From Spisula solida (taxonomy: Eukaryota > Mollusca > Bivalvia > Venerida > Mactridae), in contig OX365950.1 in the NCBI GenBank assembly GCA_947247005.1, positions 10,242,720 to 10,306,719 of the forward strand: DNA of 64,000 nt, in the 5' to 3' direction. The number at the start of each line of letters is the position of its first letter. The stretch's first letter is position 1. The notes below the pieces were generated by a model. That model was not told the origin of the DNA and did no database searches. It saw nothing but the letters and a program-made list of their open reading frames with translations. Below, piece by piece: positions 11,542 through 23,449 of this stretch. A program made the translations under genes and the position numbers.

Positions 11542-11924
11542 CACAGGCCTAAGAAATTATATCACAAAATACAGAGTTTTGAAATTCCCCATCTTCCTGT
11601 CATTACTATATATAATTATAGACAGGTTGGCAACGCTTTTTTTCCGACCCCTACAGGAATCCACTATTTAAGGCATCACCGGGCCGGGAAACGGTTGCAA
11701 TCTGGTCTAGATGTATTTTACTACATGAAGCAATCAATTTATCTACCATTTAACTTGTTATAAGTTATATTTCAGGTATTTCGTTTTTATATCGGTGGTT
11801 TAGATTCCATGACTGTCGGCCATTTGTTGACAAAATAATTCCCACTTAAAATACGCATGGAACCAATGGGGTGCGGCTATTTCGTAACCAGGTTGAATCG
11901 TAACCGTCCATTTCGGCTATTTCG

Positions 11925-12300
11925 TAATTGGTTTTAATTGTTTTGCATAACATTTTCATTACGCGTTTTATTTTATCACCACTGTCTATTACACTCAAAC
12001 TGAAAACAGATTATGATAAGTACTACTCCAAAGTTACTTAATTTAAACACAAAATTTCACTACATGGTGCCCAAATAATGACTTATTTATACGGAGGCAC
12101 GGATTTCATGGTTACCAGTGAACAGGATTCAGAGCACCGACCTAGACACACAAAAGCTATAATTTTACGAATTTTCATAAGCATTTTGACATTGTTCTTG
12201 TTTTGTGTATGCTCTTTGAGTTGGTGCAGATAAATTTTGAACTCGTATGCGCGAGTGCGCATGCGCCGATGATACTGTTAAGAAGCGCGGATGTAAGAGA
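11925..12300. repeat. Dispersed repeat family R2, first copy
   Basis: Matches 43062-43440 in direct orientation. Shared blocks include GGAGGCACGGATTTCATGGT, CAGGATTCAGAGCACCGACC and GCGAGTGCGCATGCGCCGAT. It lies inside the 4.6-kb TIR element. No coding potential was recognised. Confidence 0.8.
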
Positions 12301-14879
12301 GAACAGGATAATGGCTCTTTTTTACATGGGCCTACACGCAACATAGAGCGGCTATTTAGTTCTGGGATTTAAAAGTAGCTGACGATATTAAGCTAACTTG
12401 TCGAGCATCAATAGGCTCTATACCGTTTAAAAATCATTTTCATAACTTAACAGCGTACGCTTTATTTACGCTGTTATTAATAATTGTTATAAGAACGTAC
12501 GGCAAATGTCCCATTTCTCAAGTTACGTCTGAGAAAAATAATCATGAGACAGTCGATATAGGATAATGATACCTCGTCCCTAGTTAAAATTCGACACCTC
12601 GCTCGGGTGAGATATCCTTATTCTACATCTCATGATGGATTCTTATATTCTGATTCGCAGAGCAAATTTCCGATTCGTAGAGATAATTGTGAATGATGAT
12701 ATATGAGAAAATATACAATTTGTATACTGTAATTACTCCAAATAGCCAGTAGGAAGATACATATAAAATCTCCGATGCACCAGCATAGAAAATTTCCGAT
12801 TCGCCAATTGGCAGATAGAGAATTTTCGATGCACCAACGTACATATAAGTAACAGTATATATGTGAATGAGACCGAAATAAAGAATACATAATTATATAT
12901 ATGATTACCATGCCTTATATATGAACCCCCACATGACATGTTTCCGTTCAGTAATAAAAACGTTACAGACAGTTTAGTGTTTTTGGAAAAAGTAAAGTAG
13001 TCCCTGTGAGGGGGCGGAGCTTATATCAGTCACATTGTAGGTGATAAACAGTGACTGATATAGGTTTTACTTCACTGATAGAACTCCATATCTCATCAGT
13101 TAGCATTAAATAAAATTCCTTAGACCGCGATAAGCCGCAAATAGCCAATCACAGCATAGTATTGCCATCGTCTAAATCCCGTATTCAACACTTTTGCCTT
13201 AAATAATCTGTGGTTTTGATCCTTTGTTGATTTGAGTAATAAGTACTGAATGTTATTCGATTATTAGGATCAAATTGCTTGGTGCGAAGCAGGCAATGCT
13301 GCACAATCAACCATCGCTGACGATAATAACTGTCGTGTATACAAAGAAATATAACGGTGTCACTATATTTGTGTACATTTTAAAAAAGTCTGACTTGAAA
13401 CAAGCCGTCTCTAATATAATTCCTTTACAAATTAAGTCATGTCGAAAAGTATTCGTTAAGTATTTAAAACTACTTATTTTGTAATAATAAATAATGTTGT
13501 TTCAAAGTGAAATGTTAGCTCTTTTAGACAACCATCCGTGTTAAGCGTCCAATATTGCTAAGTGATAGAATACGGTCAGCTGGTACCGTGTATTCGTATT
13601 ATTTAAGCGGCCATCGGTTTTAAGCGTCCAGCGTTGCCATTTCATTGTTTCTGTTTGAACATAGCATGAAAGTAGCTAAGGTTCAACCCTAATATGATAC
13701 CTGCCATATTATTTAATTTGACGGGGATGTTTAACGGGTCATCTTTACCTCCAATCGTTCTAATATAAATGTATTGGCATTTTTTCACTTACAAATGTCA
13801 TATTATTTCTTCAATGATATTTTTCACCTGTGTGCCAATTAAACATGAACAAGTGTACATTCCCTGTATATACATGTATACTGTTAACAGCTGCTGTGAT
13901 TAATACGAACACATGTAATTTAAATATTAGTCGATTTTCTGAGCGAGTACTATAAGACGTCCTTTCATAAAAACAAATATAACATTTGTAATATGTAATA
14001 AAGTCAGCATGAATATCATCGAACTTTGATCAAAATCTAACAAAGAATGCATATATCGCGGTTTTATAAAATATCAACGTTTTTGGTAGGCAATAAAATA
14101 ACCCGAGCGAAGAGGACGAATATATTATGCTAGGAATTCACAGTGGGTAATAAAATAAGTTACAGAGAGATATTATGCGATATGTATCGGTAAAAAATGG
14201 AAATAATAAATTGAATTTTATACAAAAACATCAAAAAGGGCCAAAACCTGTTTAAAGCAAATTCTTTCAAATTACATCATTGGACAGATAATATATTTTC
14301 ATAAACGAAGCCGTTCGCACACGGATGATGTGATTTTTATTAAAATAGTAAACGACCTGACAGTGTAACGACCCATTCCTTTTTTATTCTATATGAATGG
14401 TAGTGACAATAAAAACATTAAAAAGGACCAACATGCTTTTATTTTATTTTTCCAAATTAAGACTGCTTTAAAGATGAATAATTAAACTAAATCACCCTGT
14501 TTGCGTACAGTCGATAGTCCTAACGGTTATTAATTTATAATCGTTTTTCTAAATCTCCACTCTGTAACTCTATATAGATCTGAGCGTCTTATCGGTCGCT
14601 CTCCATGGGACCCAAAGTTGGACATGTTCTCCATCAACCTATTGGCGAATCTGAGATTGTCTCTCTTTGAATCGGACATTTTCTCTCTACTAAACGGAGC
14701 TTTTCTATCTATGTACCGACGAATCGGAAATTATGTATATACCGAGCTACTTAGCGTAATTACATGACATAACTTGTTAAATTTCAAAATATCATAATTC
14801 ACGATTCAATTAATATACTAGTACTTAGTTGTTTTATTCCTAAATCGTACATTTTTATTTATATGCTTTTATTTATCCT

Positions 14880-15135
14880 GGCCACCGGAAATTCATTTAG
14901 TTTTTGGTGGATAGTGCATGATACAGAAGATGCCCCAGTTCAAGAAGCATCCCCGGTTCTTTTACGTGCCGATGTAAAGCATCATACACGGGTCCTCGCT
15001 TAACGTCGCGTCTGGAAGACTTAATAGTTAGGTGGGAAACACTCAAAAGCATTTCTGTTTTTGATCCGGTTGGATTAGGGATCGAACCCACAACTCAGAA
15101 GTCAGAAGCCTTTACCACTGGACCACGTTTCCACC
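14880..15135 (-). repeat. tRNA-derived SINE (near full length)
   Basis: On the minus strand the head starts near 15135 with A-box TGGTCCAGTGGTAAAGG and B-box GGTTCGATCCC. It is followed by AAATGCTTTTGAGTGTTTCC and a body containing GGCACGTAAAAGAACCGGGG, resembling the core seen in many aquatic-invertebrate SINEs. It ends in an AT-rich tail near 14880. A 5' fragment of the same family is at 43480-43598. Confidence 0.75.
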
Positions 15136-16122
15136 TTAAAAATCGTACATTGTCGCAGGGACCCTATATATACACAAGGATGTGTTTTAAGACGTTAAAT
15201 CGTGACTAACCTGTCGACCAATCACAGCTGTCCTATACAGAATTGTCGATATTGAAAAATCCCACGAAATCGTAGACACAAAAATGATATGTCGATTATT
15301 AACAGATTCAAAAATTATAATTGCACTGAAATGAAAGTATGAATTTAGGAGGTTCATTTTTATTCAATGGAACGACGGAATTAACATATCCAAATCAAGT
15401 TAAATACCATTCGTTGAAATAGGTGTGATCAACACGCTAATCGCTCTCTTGGTCCACGATATAGGCCATTTTTCAACTTACGGAACTTATTTTTACCATT
15501 ACATAATACATCCCTGCTCGTGATAGACATAGTTTTATGCATACTAATTAATGCATTTTTTGAACAACGTTTGTATCTGAATTCAAAATTCGCCTATTCG
15601 CCGTGTGTTCAGTAACCATTTTATTATTTTTCAATAGTTATATAGTAATTTTCCAGTTTTAGGATCTCCAAATGTATAAAGGTAAGTTATCTAAATCTTA
15701 CTTTTACCATTACACAATACATCTCGGTATATATAGGGTCCCTAGTTGGCGCATTGGATATAATTAACTTTTATACTTCCGTTTCGTTCCTTTTCGTTCA
15801 ATTCGTAAAATATTTCCGATGCGTGTTTGTTAGTTGTAAACAATAACAGTCATGGAATCGGAACCATCGATCTAAAAACAAAATACCTGAAATATAACTT
15901 ATGACAGGTTAAATGGTAGATAGATAGATTGTTTCATGTAGTAAAATACATCTAGACCAGATTGCAACCGGTTCCCGGTCCGGTGATGCGTTAAATAGTG
16001 GATTCCTGTTAGAGCCGGAAAAAAAGTTGCCAACCTGTCTATTATATATAGTAATGACGGGAAGATGGGGAATTTCAAAACTCTGTATTTTGTGACATAA
16101 TTTCTTAGGCCTGTGCTCAGTC

Positions 16123-16810
16123 AGCCCGACGGGTTCCATTTAAGATGAAACACAAATTGAAAACAAGATTGATTAGTTAGAACGATTCGATATTATAGAA
16201 CAGGTTGAGGTTCCGACTCCTTGGGTTTCCAATATAGTCCCGATCCCAAAGAAAAACCATGACGTAAGACTGTGTGTTGACATGCGAAATGCAAACAAGG
16301 CTATTGTTAGGGAAAGATTACTTATGTCCAATATCGAAGATGTGTTCATGCAGATGAACGGGTCAATTATATTCTCCAAACTTGACATAAAACAATCTTT
16401 TCATCAAATAGAGTTGGATGAAAAATCAAGGTATATCACCACATTTGTATGCCATAAGGGTCTGTATCGCTGCTAAGTGTTGAATTTTGGTATCTCAATG
16501 GCCCCTGAAACACATCAACGCATTATCCAACAGTTGTTACGGAATATTCCCAATTGCAAGAATATTGCAGACGACATAATAATTTTTGCAGATTCTTTTG
16601 GAAAACACAACCAATCTTTGGCCCGAGTCCTACAAAGGTTAAGGGAAAAGAACTTGACTTTGAATAAGGACAACTGTGAATTCAGTAAGTCAGAACTGAA
16701 GTTTATTGGTCATATTTGGGTTACATTCTGTTCACAATTCGTCCCAGACTATGCTACGTTGTCTGAGCCCTTACGTAGGCTGACCAGAAACCTTGGGTTT
16801 GGGGGGGGGG
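16123..16810 (+). pseudogene. Reverse transcriptase remnant of the Ty3/gypsy element
   Basis: Homology resumes with ARRVPFKMKHKL after the TIR insertion. It continues through IPKKNHDVRLCVDMRNAN, FSKLDIKQSFHQIELDE, a premature TAA at 16474, LNFGISMAPE and the catalytic-site IADDIIIFA. After FIGHI about 35 residues normally present are missing, and the sequence resumes at VTFCSQFVPDY. The premature stop, an earlier in-frame stop near 16178 and the deletion make it non-functional. A run of G's interrupts the region at 16799-16813. Confidence 0.85.
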
Positions 16811-17265
16811 GGGTTGAAAAGCAAACAAGTTTTGAAAAGTTGAAACAATGTCTTTTAGGTGCCGAGGTTATGGCATATTACAACCCAGAAGCAGCAACAC
16901 GATTGGAAGTGGATGATTCCCCAGTAGGTGTTGCTGGTATTTTAGAACAGAGGCAAAGTGATGGCACATTCAAGCCTGTGGCTTATGCAAGTCGGATCTT
17001 GTCTGATGTAGAACGTCGCTATTCACAATCGGAACGTGAGATGCTCGCGGTCACGTATATGATCTGAAGGTTACATGTATATTTATGGGGAACTAACTTC
17101 ACAGTTCTTAGTGACTGCAAAAGGCTGGAAAGAATATGTACTAGAAAAAAACACGAATCTACCCCTAGAATATTGAATTTAGTACTGAAAGTCCAGCAAT
17201 ATTCTGTCAAAGTTCAATATTTGCCAGGTTACCTAAATAGGGCAGACATTTTGTCACGCAAACCA
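16811..17265 (+). pseudogene. RNase H domain remnant
   Basis: The frame contains LEVDDSPVGVAGILEQ, PVAYASRILSDVERRYSQSE and REMLAVTY, the Ty3-type RNase H pattern of acidic residue, ASR.L and E.E. A stop at 17065 and a frameshift break it. The remaining part (LSDCKRLERI, VQYLPGYLNRADILSRKP) continues to the integrase. The first catalytic acidic motif is altered relative to the usual TDAS type. Confidence 0.8.
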
Positions 17266-18446
17266 ATTTGGAGACAGATGATTCAATCTGTACTCAAACA
17301 GAAAAGTATATGCACTTTGTAGTAAACAGTTGTGTTCCTATCGCTGTGACCTTAGATGAACTGAAATATTGTTCTGAAAATGATCCTGTCCTAAAACAAG
17401 TTTGCACAGCGGTTCAAAGGAAAACAAGGGGGAAATCGGAGCAATTAAAACCCTATTATCAGGTTAGGCAAGATTTGTCGGTCAAGGGATCACTTATCTT
17501 GAAGGGTAATACAATTTGCATTCCAGAGGAATAACAGCTACGTGTTTTACAATCAGCACACGCTTCACACATGGGAGTTGTCAAAACAAAGCAATTGATA
17601 AGGGTAAAATGTTGGTTTCCTTCTTTAGATAAACAGGTACAAAATATGTGCAGGTCGTGTCATGCTTGTCAACTAGTGACACCATCGCCACAAGAACCTC
17701 CTGTTGTAATGGTCCTTTTCAAGATTCGGCAATGGATTTTACATGTCCTTTTGGTCAGGAATCGTTATTAGTGGCCATGGACTATTACACTAGGTACCCT
17801 TTGGTAGCTGTCATGAGGTCTACCACCAGCAGGTCAATCATGAATCAACTTAGTAAGTGGTTTTCTATGTTTGGTATTCCGAGTTCGATTCGGACTGACA
17901 ATGCTCCGAATTTTTGAAGTGAGGAATTTAAAGCCTTCCTGAATGAACCTGGAATCAAACACTGTATGTCCACTCCCTATTTTCCACGTTCAAATGGTTT
18001 ATTAGAAAATTTCAATAAGTCTTTAAAAATGTGTTCAAACTGCCAATTCACAAAATAAAAACTGGAGAGATGAGTTAAACACAGTCTTGTTTCATTTAAG
18101 AGCAACACCACATTGTACAACAAATTTCTCACCAACATATTTAATTTCAACAGGCAAATCAAACCAAACTACCACAGTACGAAACTTAGACAGCGGGACA
18201 GGTTACAAAAACAAACAATTCAAAATTGAGCAAACAAAAACAAGTCAAGAAGATACAAAAAAATCAAAGTAGGAGAGAAGGTGTTGGTTCGTAGGCATCA
18301 AACAAACAACAAATTGTCCACATTCTGGGGAAATGACATTTACAGAATAGTTAAACAAACAGGTACAGCTGTTAAAATTATCAATGACAGTGGCGTCATT
18401 TACCATAGAAATGTGAGTCATGTGAAATCATATTTTGAAAAATAAT
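17266..18446 (+). pseudogene. Integrase remnant
   Basis: An H2C2 zinc-binding module is visible (SHMGVVKTKQL with CRSCHACQ at about 17560-17680). The catalytic core follows in other frames: MDYYTRYPLVAVM, RTDNAPNF (second D) and PRSNGLLENFN (E). A C-terminal segment (VGEKVLVRRHQTNNK to VSHVKSYFEK) ends at TAA 18444-18446. At least a stop at 17532, a frameshift near 17710 and a stop at 17915 disrupt it. Confidence 0.85.
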
Positions 18447-18747
18447 CTATCATAATGTATTGTGTTTGTATGGACACAAGTATGTGAACATTTAATGAAC
18501 TCTAAGTGATTATTGTTCCTATCTTTGGAGCAATTAAGACTAAAGAGAATATTAGGACTATATTCCATTACAATTTAATTGGTCATTAACCGATTAACAC
18601 TATTATGAAATGTGAGAAAACACAGGCCATTCTGTTGAGCGCCTGAGACATTTTATCTGTAATAACTAATGTTTCTTTTCTTTAATCATGAAATTGCTAT
18701 TATAGCAAAATTGATAGTGTTAATGTTCAATCTAAGTTAAGAGGGGA

Positions 18748-18915
18748 TGTAGTGTGGGTAATACCACATCTATGCCAGTCATTCATAGCCACACCCACTG
18801 GCTCCCTGAGAGTTGATATATTAGAATGAGTGCAGATCTAGAGAGAGTAGCTTGTAATTAGCATTGGAATACACATGTATTAAACAATAAATATATAGAA
18901 GTACAATGTTGTCAA
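18748..18915 (+). repeat. 3' LTR of the Ty3/gypsy element
   Basis: A purine tract AAGAGGGGA immediately precedes TGTAGTGTGGGTAATACCAC at 18748, the usual polypurine-tract/LTR start. A MITE begins at 18916, so the exact LTR end (near GTTGTCAA or GTCAACA) is uncertain. The stretch 18447-18747 is non-coding 3' untranslated region of the element. Confidence 0.65.
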
Positions 18916-19545
18916 CAGTCAACTATAGTTATATCGAATTTTTCAGGACTAGGAACATTTTTTTGACATAACGAAATTTCGAGATATTCGATAAGTTTGA
19001 AAGCCAGTTTGTTTCGTTCGAAGTCACGGTACGGGATTACACGGGTTTTATTGTGTCCGGGGCATCTTCGTATTTTTAAGCAAACTCCGCGAACATAAGT
19101 TTGCATGTTTGGCTTTCTGACGTGACTTTGGTTTCTAGCTTTAATGTCTGGTTAAGGCAACATACAGATTAAAATATTTGAAATTCAAAATAAGTTTGAG
19201 AACAACTTTTGCTGTCGAAGTCACGGTACAAGTTAAAAGGGGATTTATCGTGTGCATGATTGCCCGAATGTTCAATTGTTTTTATTTCTAATGGAAGATT
19301 GCATACAGGTGAGGCGTGAAAACATTTGATGCCCAACTTTGAATTGAACAATAGATTTTAAGTGCCAATTAGTTTATCGGGACCAAGAACAAAATTCGAC
19401 ATAACGAAAAACTTCTATCCAAACTTATAGATAGGTGGCCAGATTTCATATATAGACAAAGAAGGGAAACAATGGGGACTTAAAAGAAACTTCGACGTAA
19501 CGGAAAATTCGAACTAAGCGAGTTGGAGATAACGAGAGTTGACTG
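18916..19545. mobile_element. 630-bp MITE abutting the gypsy LTR
   Basis: The left terminus CAGTCAACTATAGTTATATC and the right terminus, whose reverse complement is CAGTCAACTCTCGTTATCTC, form imperfect inverted repeats. TA follows the right end, which suggests a Tc1/mariner-type element. No transposase frame is visible. Confidence 0.6.
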
Positions 19546-19549
19546 TATA

Positions 19550-20680
19550 AAAATAACTTCAATAAAATAAAAAAAACAAGTACCACAAAGGGTGAGATTT
19601 AAAACCTTTGCTCAGTATAACAAAAAATAATAAAAATTAGACCAACACTTAAATACTGTTTGTTTCTGATTACAACGCAAAAAAACCAACGCAAAAAAAT
19701 GCGATAAAAAACTCGTATTAATACCAATGTCTATCAGAATTAGGACCGGGACGATTTCAATATTTTGAAATCAGTTAATCTATGGTATGTAATCGAATCG
19801 AACCGGTTAATTGGCCGCCATATTGAAAATGGTGTTTTCATTCATTAGGCTCCTGGTATCCAGGTACTTTCAGCAGCAGAATTCATGTGAATTTATTTTA
19901 TCATTCGAGGTATACAATACCAAAATAAGATTTTTATGATAAATATGGAATAATGTATCACATGTTAACCCAATATCACCCAGCTAGTTGGCTTGCTTAT
20001 GTGTTCAACACATTCAGGCATATTGTTATCAAAGATATATTGTATGGACACAGTAACATACAATTTAATGGCATTGTAGGGCGTTTAATATTTTAGATCG
20101 ATTAGCGGTTTTGCAATTAATAATTTAAAGTAATAATACAGAAAATGGAGAAAAACCTGTTGTAAAAGACATTCCCATTCGTCCTTAATGGTCAATTTTC
20201 CTTGGAGTTATTGCCCTTGATTAACTGATTTTTTATGTAACCTGGTAGCAAGTCCTCTGTGCAATAATCAACTGTGGTAGAATTCATGAAACTTAAATTA
20301 ATATGTACACTCGTACTGTGATGATGCTCGTCAATGTATTTTATTGCTGAATTTTACTGATTACCAATAAGGCAGTGGATATTAATTCATAAAATTTGCT
20401 TTGGTTGTAGCAAATGATAAGTAACTAATTTTCGCCTTTTACAATACCTTCTCATTAATAACTTTATTTAAATTTAATTTATTATCTTTGGATGAATGAA
20501 TAACCTATAGGCAATGCCTTAATTCATATTATAGTATACAGTGATTTGCAGTTGATAAATGTTTGTATTGAATCCACACTTGCACACTGAAAATTGATAT
20601 TGATAGGTGAATACTACGAAAGCATAAAAACGCTTTTTAGTGTTTCCAACCCAACTAGAGATGAACTGGTTGGAAACCCA
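19550..20680. other. No recognised feature
   Basis: AT-rich intergenic sequence. No exon with splice sites and domain content, RNA gene or clear repeat was recognised. Confidence 0.45.
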
Positions 20681-20689
20681 GATAGTATC

Positions 20690-20830
20690 GCGTGTATCGG
20701 TGATATACACCGAGCACGTTAAAGAACCAGGGAGTGTATTCGGAACGAGCTAGGGTAACGCACCCGGATTCCTTGTATCACAACTCTTTCTTCTTCTCGC
20801 TGTCCCTTCAGCAAAAAACAGGACCCCATT
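20690..20830 (+). repeat. SINE fragment (core and 3' part)
   Basis: The segment ATACACCGAGCACGTTAAAG followed by AACCAGGGAGTG and GAACGAGCTAGGGTAACGC resembles the conserved core of tRNA-derived SINEs of aquatic invertebrates. It is followed by a pyrimidine-rich end. The tRNA-like head is not recognisable, so this is a truncated or diverged copy. Confidence 0.5.
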
Positions 20831-21749
20831 GGAAATAAGTGCTTGCACTTTCCTGGGTTATCCTTGACCGAAAGGCTTGAATAATTACTACGACTACTAG
20901 GTCCAAGACGAAATGTGCCACATTTCGAAAACAAATTAGCCATGCATATTTTATTTCATCATCTATTTCTATGAAATATACTCAACGCTAAAGAGAAATG
21001 TGTTTGCTTTCAATGAAATATAAGATCTTTGTCAGCAGCTTGGCCGTTTTTCCAGCACCCTTGACATGTAACTATAGGTTACGTAGAACAGCTACACTGA
21101 TTACAACTGAACATCTTAATATTACATGGGTTCTTCGAATACTTTTGGAATTTGTTACATATCTAGGCCCATATCTATGACCAGATTGAGTTTGCCCCTC
21201 ACAACGTAGATATGGACTTTTAAATGCAGAAGTTAATTTGAAATGTAGTTCAGAAACAGTTTTTATAATGTATTGGTTACTTAACTCGTTGTTAACACAG
21301 GTGCTTGACATGTGGATTTGACCTTCCATGATCCCCTCTACGACCCAACATAAAATTAAAAACAAATTCAGATCACTATTAGATCAATGAAAGGTTGCCC
21401 AATAGGCCCCTCAAAATTGCTCAAAAATATACATGGTGTGTGTGAACGTCCGTTAATAATTTAATTGACCGGTAATTACCACAAACTGACGTTTTTATTT
21501 CGTAGGAAGGTTAATACTAGTTAACAAAAGCTGTAAGATACATATTCATAACTAATTAACATTCCAAACATGACATGAACGACCAAAATAACCAGGTCGA
21601 ACCTGATAAAACTATCAGACGATGTAGTCCGGCCCCAAACCCAATATACCTTGCATTGGAGTATAAAGTTTTTTTCTTTGCTGATTTCAGTAGACAAGAC
21701 CTTTCGAATGGAATTTCTGACGGGTGACATTGTGTCACCCTTGAGCATT

Positions 21750-22660
21750 TTGAGAAAATTGGGGTAAAAGTTCCAAAATATAAACGAAACTGTGAATTTT
21801 TGGAATCGGTGAACTACATTGTTATTTATAATCATATTTTATAATAAATTACATTTATATGTAGTTATTAAGTTGCAGTTGAAGACTGCAAAGTTTTAGT
21901 GCCGTGCATTTATGCAAAAGGAGGCATTTTGGGGCAAACGTTCAAAAGTGTATGGAAAAGTGCGAATTTTCGGAATCGGTGGACTAAAACGTCATTAGCC
22001 ATTATATTTCGTAAATAATCGCTGTGATAGTTATATAGTGACTTGCGACGAAGATATTAAACACCTTAAGCTAGACTATGGTACAAAATGTGGTATTTTG
22101 GGGGTGAAATGTTAAAAAGTGCATTTAAAAGTGCACATTTTCGGATTCGGTGAAAGTTAACGTCAATGGCTATTATATTTGGTAAATAATTGCTGTGATA
22201 GTTTAATAGTGACTTGCGATGACGATATTAAACACCTTAAGCTAGGCTTTGGTACAAAATGTGGATTTTTTTGGGTAAACACTAAAGAACATAACGGAAA
22301 GTGCGAATTTTCGGAACTGATAGACTTCTATGTCATGGTTCATTTTATTTGGTAATTACAATTTTAATTACTATAATATGATCTATAGTAATGTGTTATT
22401 AATGATAACAATCATCTTAAATCATGGTATGATGCAAAATATATGAAAGTAGGATAGAACATACACAATTGTCACGAAAAGTATGATTTTTTGGGAATAT
22501 GTTTAGTATGCTGTTATAATTAATTTAACTTGATAGTTAATCACTGTGAGAAATACATATTATCATTCAGTTCAAGTTGTCTATGCTTTAAGCTAAATGC
22601 GATGTATTGGGGTAAAACATCAATGAAATTATATGAAAAGTTTTAATCTACTGACAAGTC
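21750..22660. repeat. Degenerate ~170-bp tandem repeat (five or more monomers)
   Basis: The motif GCGAATTTTCGGAATCGGTG recurs with variation at about 21792, 21962, 22132, 22302 and 22482, a spacing of 170-180 bp. Longer blocks such as TAATCGCTGTGATAGTTATA and ATATTAAACACCTTAAGCTA are shared by neighbouring monomers. Non-coding. The flank 20840-21740 has no recognised gene. Confidence 0.75.
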
Positions 22661-23166
22661 AGATTTTACTACATAAAGCAATTTCCGGCCTTATTATTAT
22701 TTTGTATTACTCATCAACACCAAGTCCACCATTATTGAACATACGAGGTACCCATTAGAACCGAATACATGCATCACAAGGCATGCCTATAGAGTACTCA
22801 CCACCACTGAGTACAAGCTTGCTTGGCCAAGTAGGGTATTAAAACCCACTGAGTCCACCATTCAATATCCTATGAATACAAACAATCTAAGACCTACTGA
22901 GCTTTGACCACCATCTAATAAAGCCAGGCCGGAAAAAATGTAAACCTAAACATAGCCATATGAAGTACTCACCACCACCAGCCATTCCTCATCTTATTGG
23001 GTACATGCCAATGCTGCTTATCTTATGGTATTGGATACCTTTAAATTTCGGGCACAGCAATTTGTTACTCTTTGTGGTACCTGGCTCAGCAATTCCTGGA
23101 TCTATACGTACGTAACCCTGCATGACAGTCACCCCTAGCGCTATCGATACTATATACTGCTGTGTA

Positions 23167-23430
23167 CAGTCACTCCTCGATAGTCTAGTGGTAGAGCGTT
23201 CGCTTCGATTGCGGGATGTCCCAGGCTCAATCCCAGGCCTGGTCATACCAAAGACGATTTAAAATGCTACCATGGAGTATTTCCCATGCATATATAGATA
23301 CTTAGCATACATAGGACGCTGGTTTCTCTCTCATACCACCGTAGCGACGAATAACATCGAGAATTAGTCACCGAGCGTGATAAATTAATATGAGTTGAAA
23401 GAAGTTGTTTCACAATCTACCTTACATAAA
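23167..23430 (+). repeat. tRNA-derived SINE
   Basis: The head CTCGATAGTCTAGTGGTAGA (A box) with CAGGCTCAATCCC (B box) is spaced as in a tRNA. It is followed by an unrelated body and an AT-rich tail ending near TGAGTTGAAAGAAGTTGTTT. The acceptor stem does not pair properly, so it is a SINE rather than a tRNA gene. Confidence 0.65.
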
Positions 23431-23449
23431 CTACATTTGTATATAGTGT

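Larger units (their letters stand above)
11542..16115. mobile_element. 4.6-kb TIR DNA element inserted in the Ty3/gypsy RT
   Basis: Inverted termini of about 270-275 bp (11542-11816 and 15846-16115) start CACAGGCCTAAG and end CTTAGGCCTGTG. They are flanked by a 7-bp direct repeat CTCAGTC (11535-11541 and 16116-16122; 8 bp if a shared G is counted). Removing the element restores the RT reading across VAQS/ARRVPF. Subterminal GATTCG-type motifs recur near both ends in opposite orientation (about 12640-12830 and 14640-14730). No transposase is seen, so it is non-autonomous; a 7-8-bp duplication is compatible with hAT- or MULE-like elements. Confidence 0.85.
10243..18915 (+). mobile_element. Decayed Ty3/gypsy LTR retrotransposon (overall)
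   Basis: In order on the plus strand are gag (10243-10754), CCHC zinc knuckle (about 10920-11045), aspartic protease (about 11062-11440), reverse transcriptase (split at 11541/16123), RNase H (about 16810-17265), integrase (about 17268-18446) and a purine tract before a 3' LTR at 18748. Frameshifts and stops disrupt all of it. A 4.6-kb TIR element (11542-16115) is inserted early in the RT region. The gag-protease-RT-RNase H-integrase order identifies the Ty3/gypsy superfamily. It cannot be autonomous. Confidence 0.9.
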
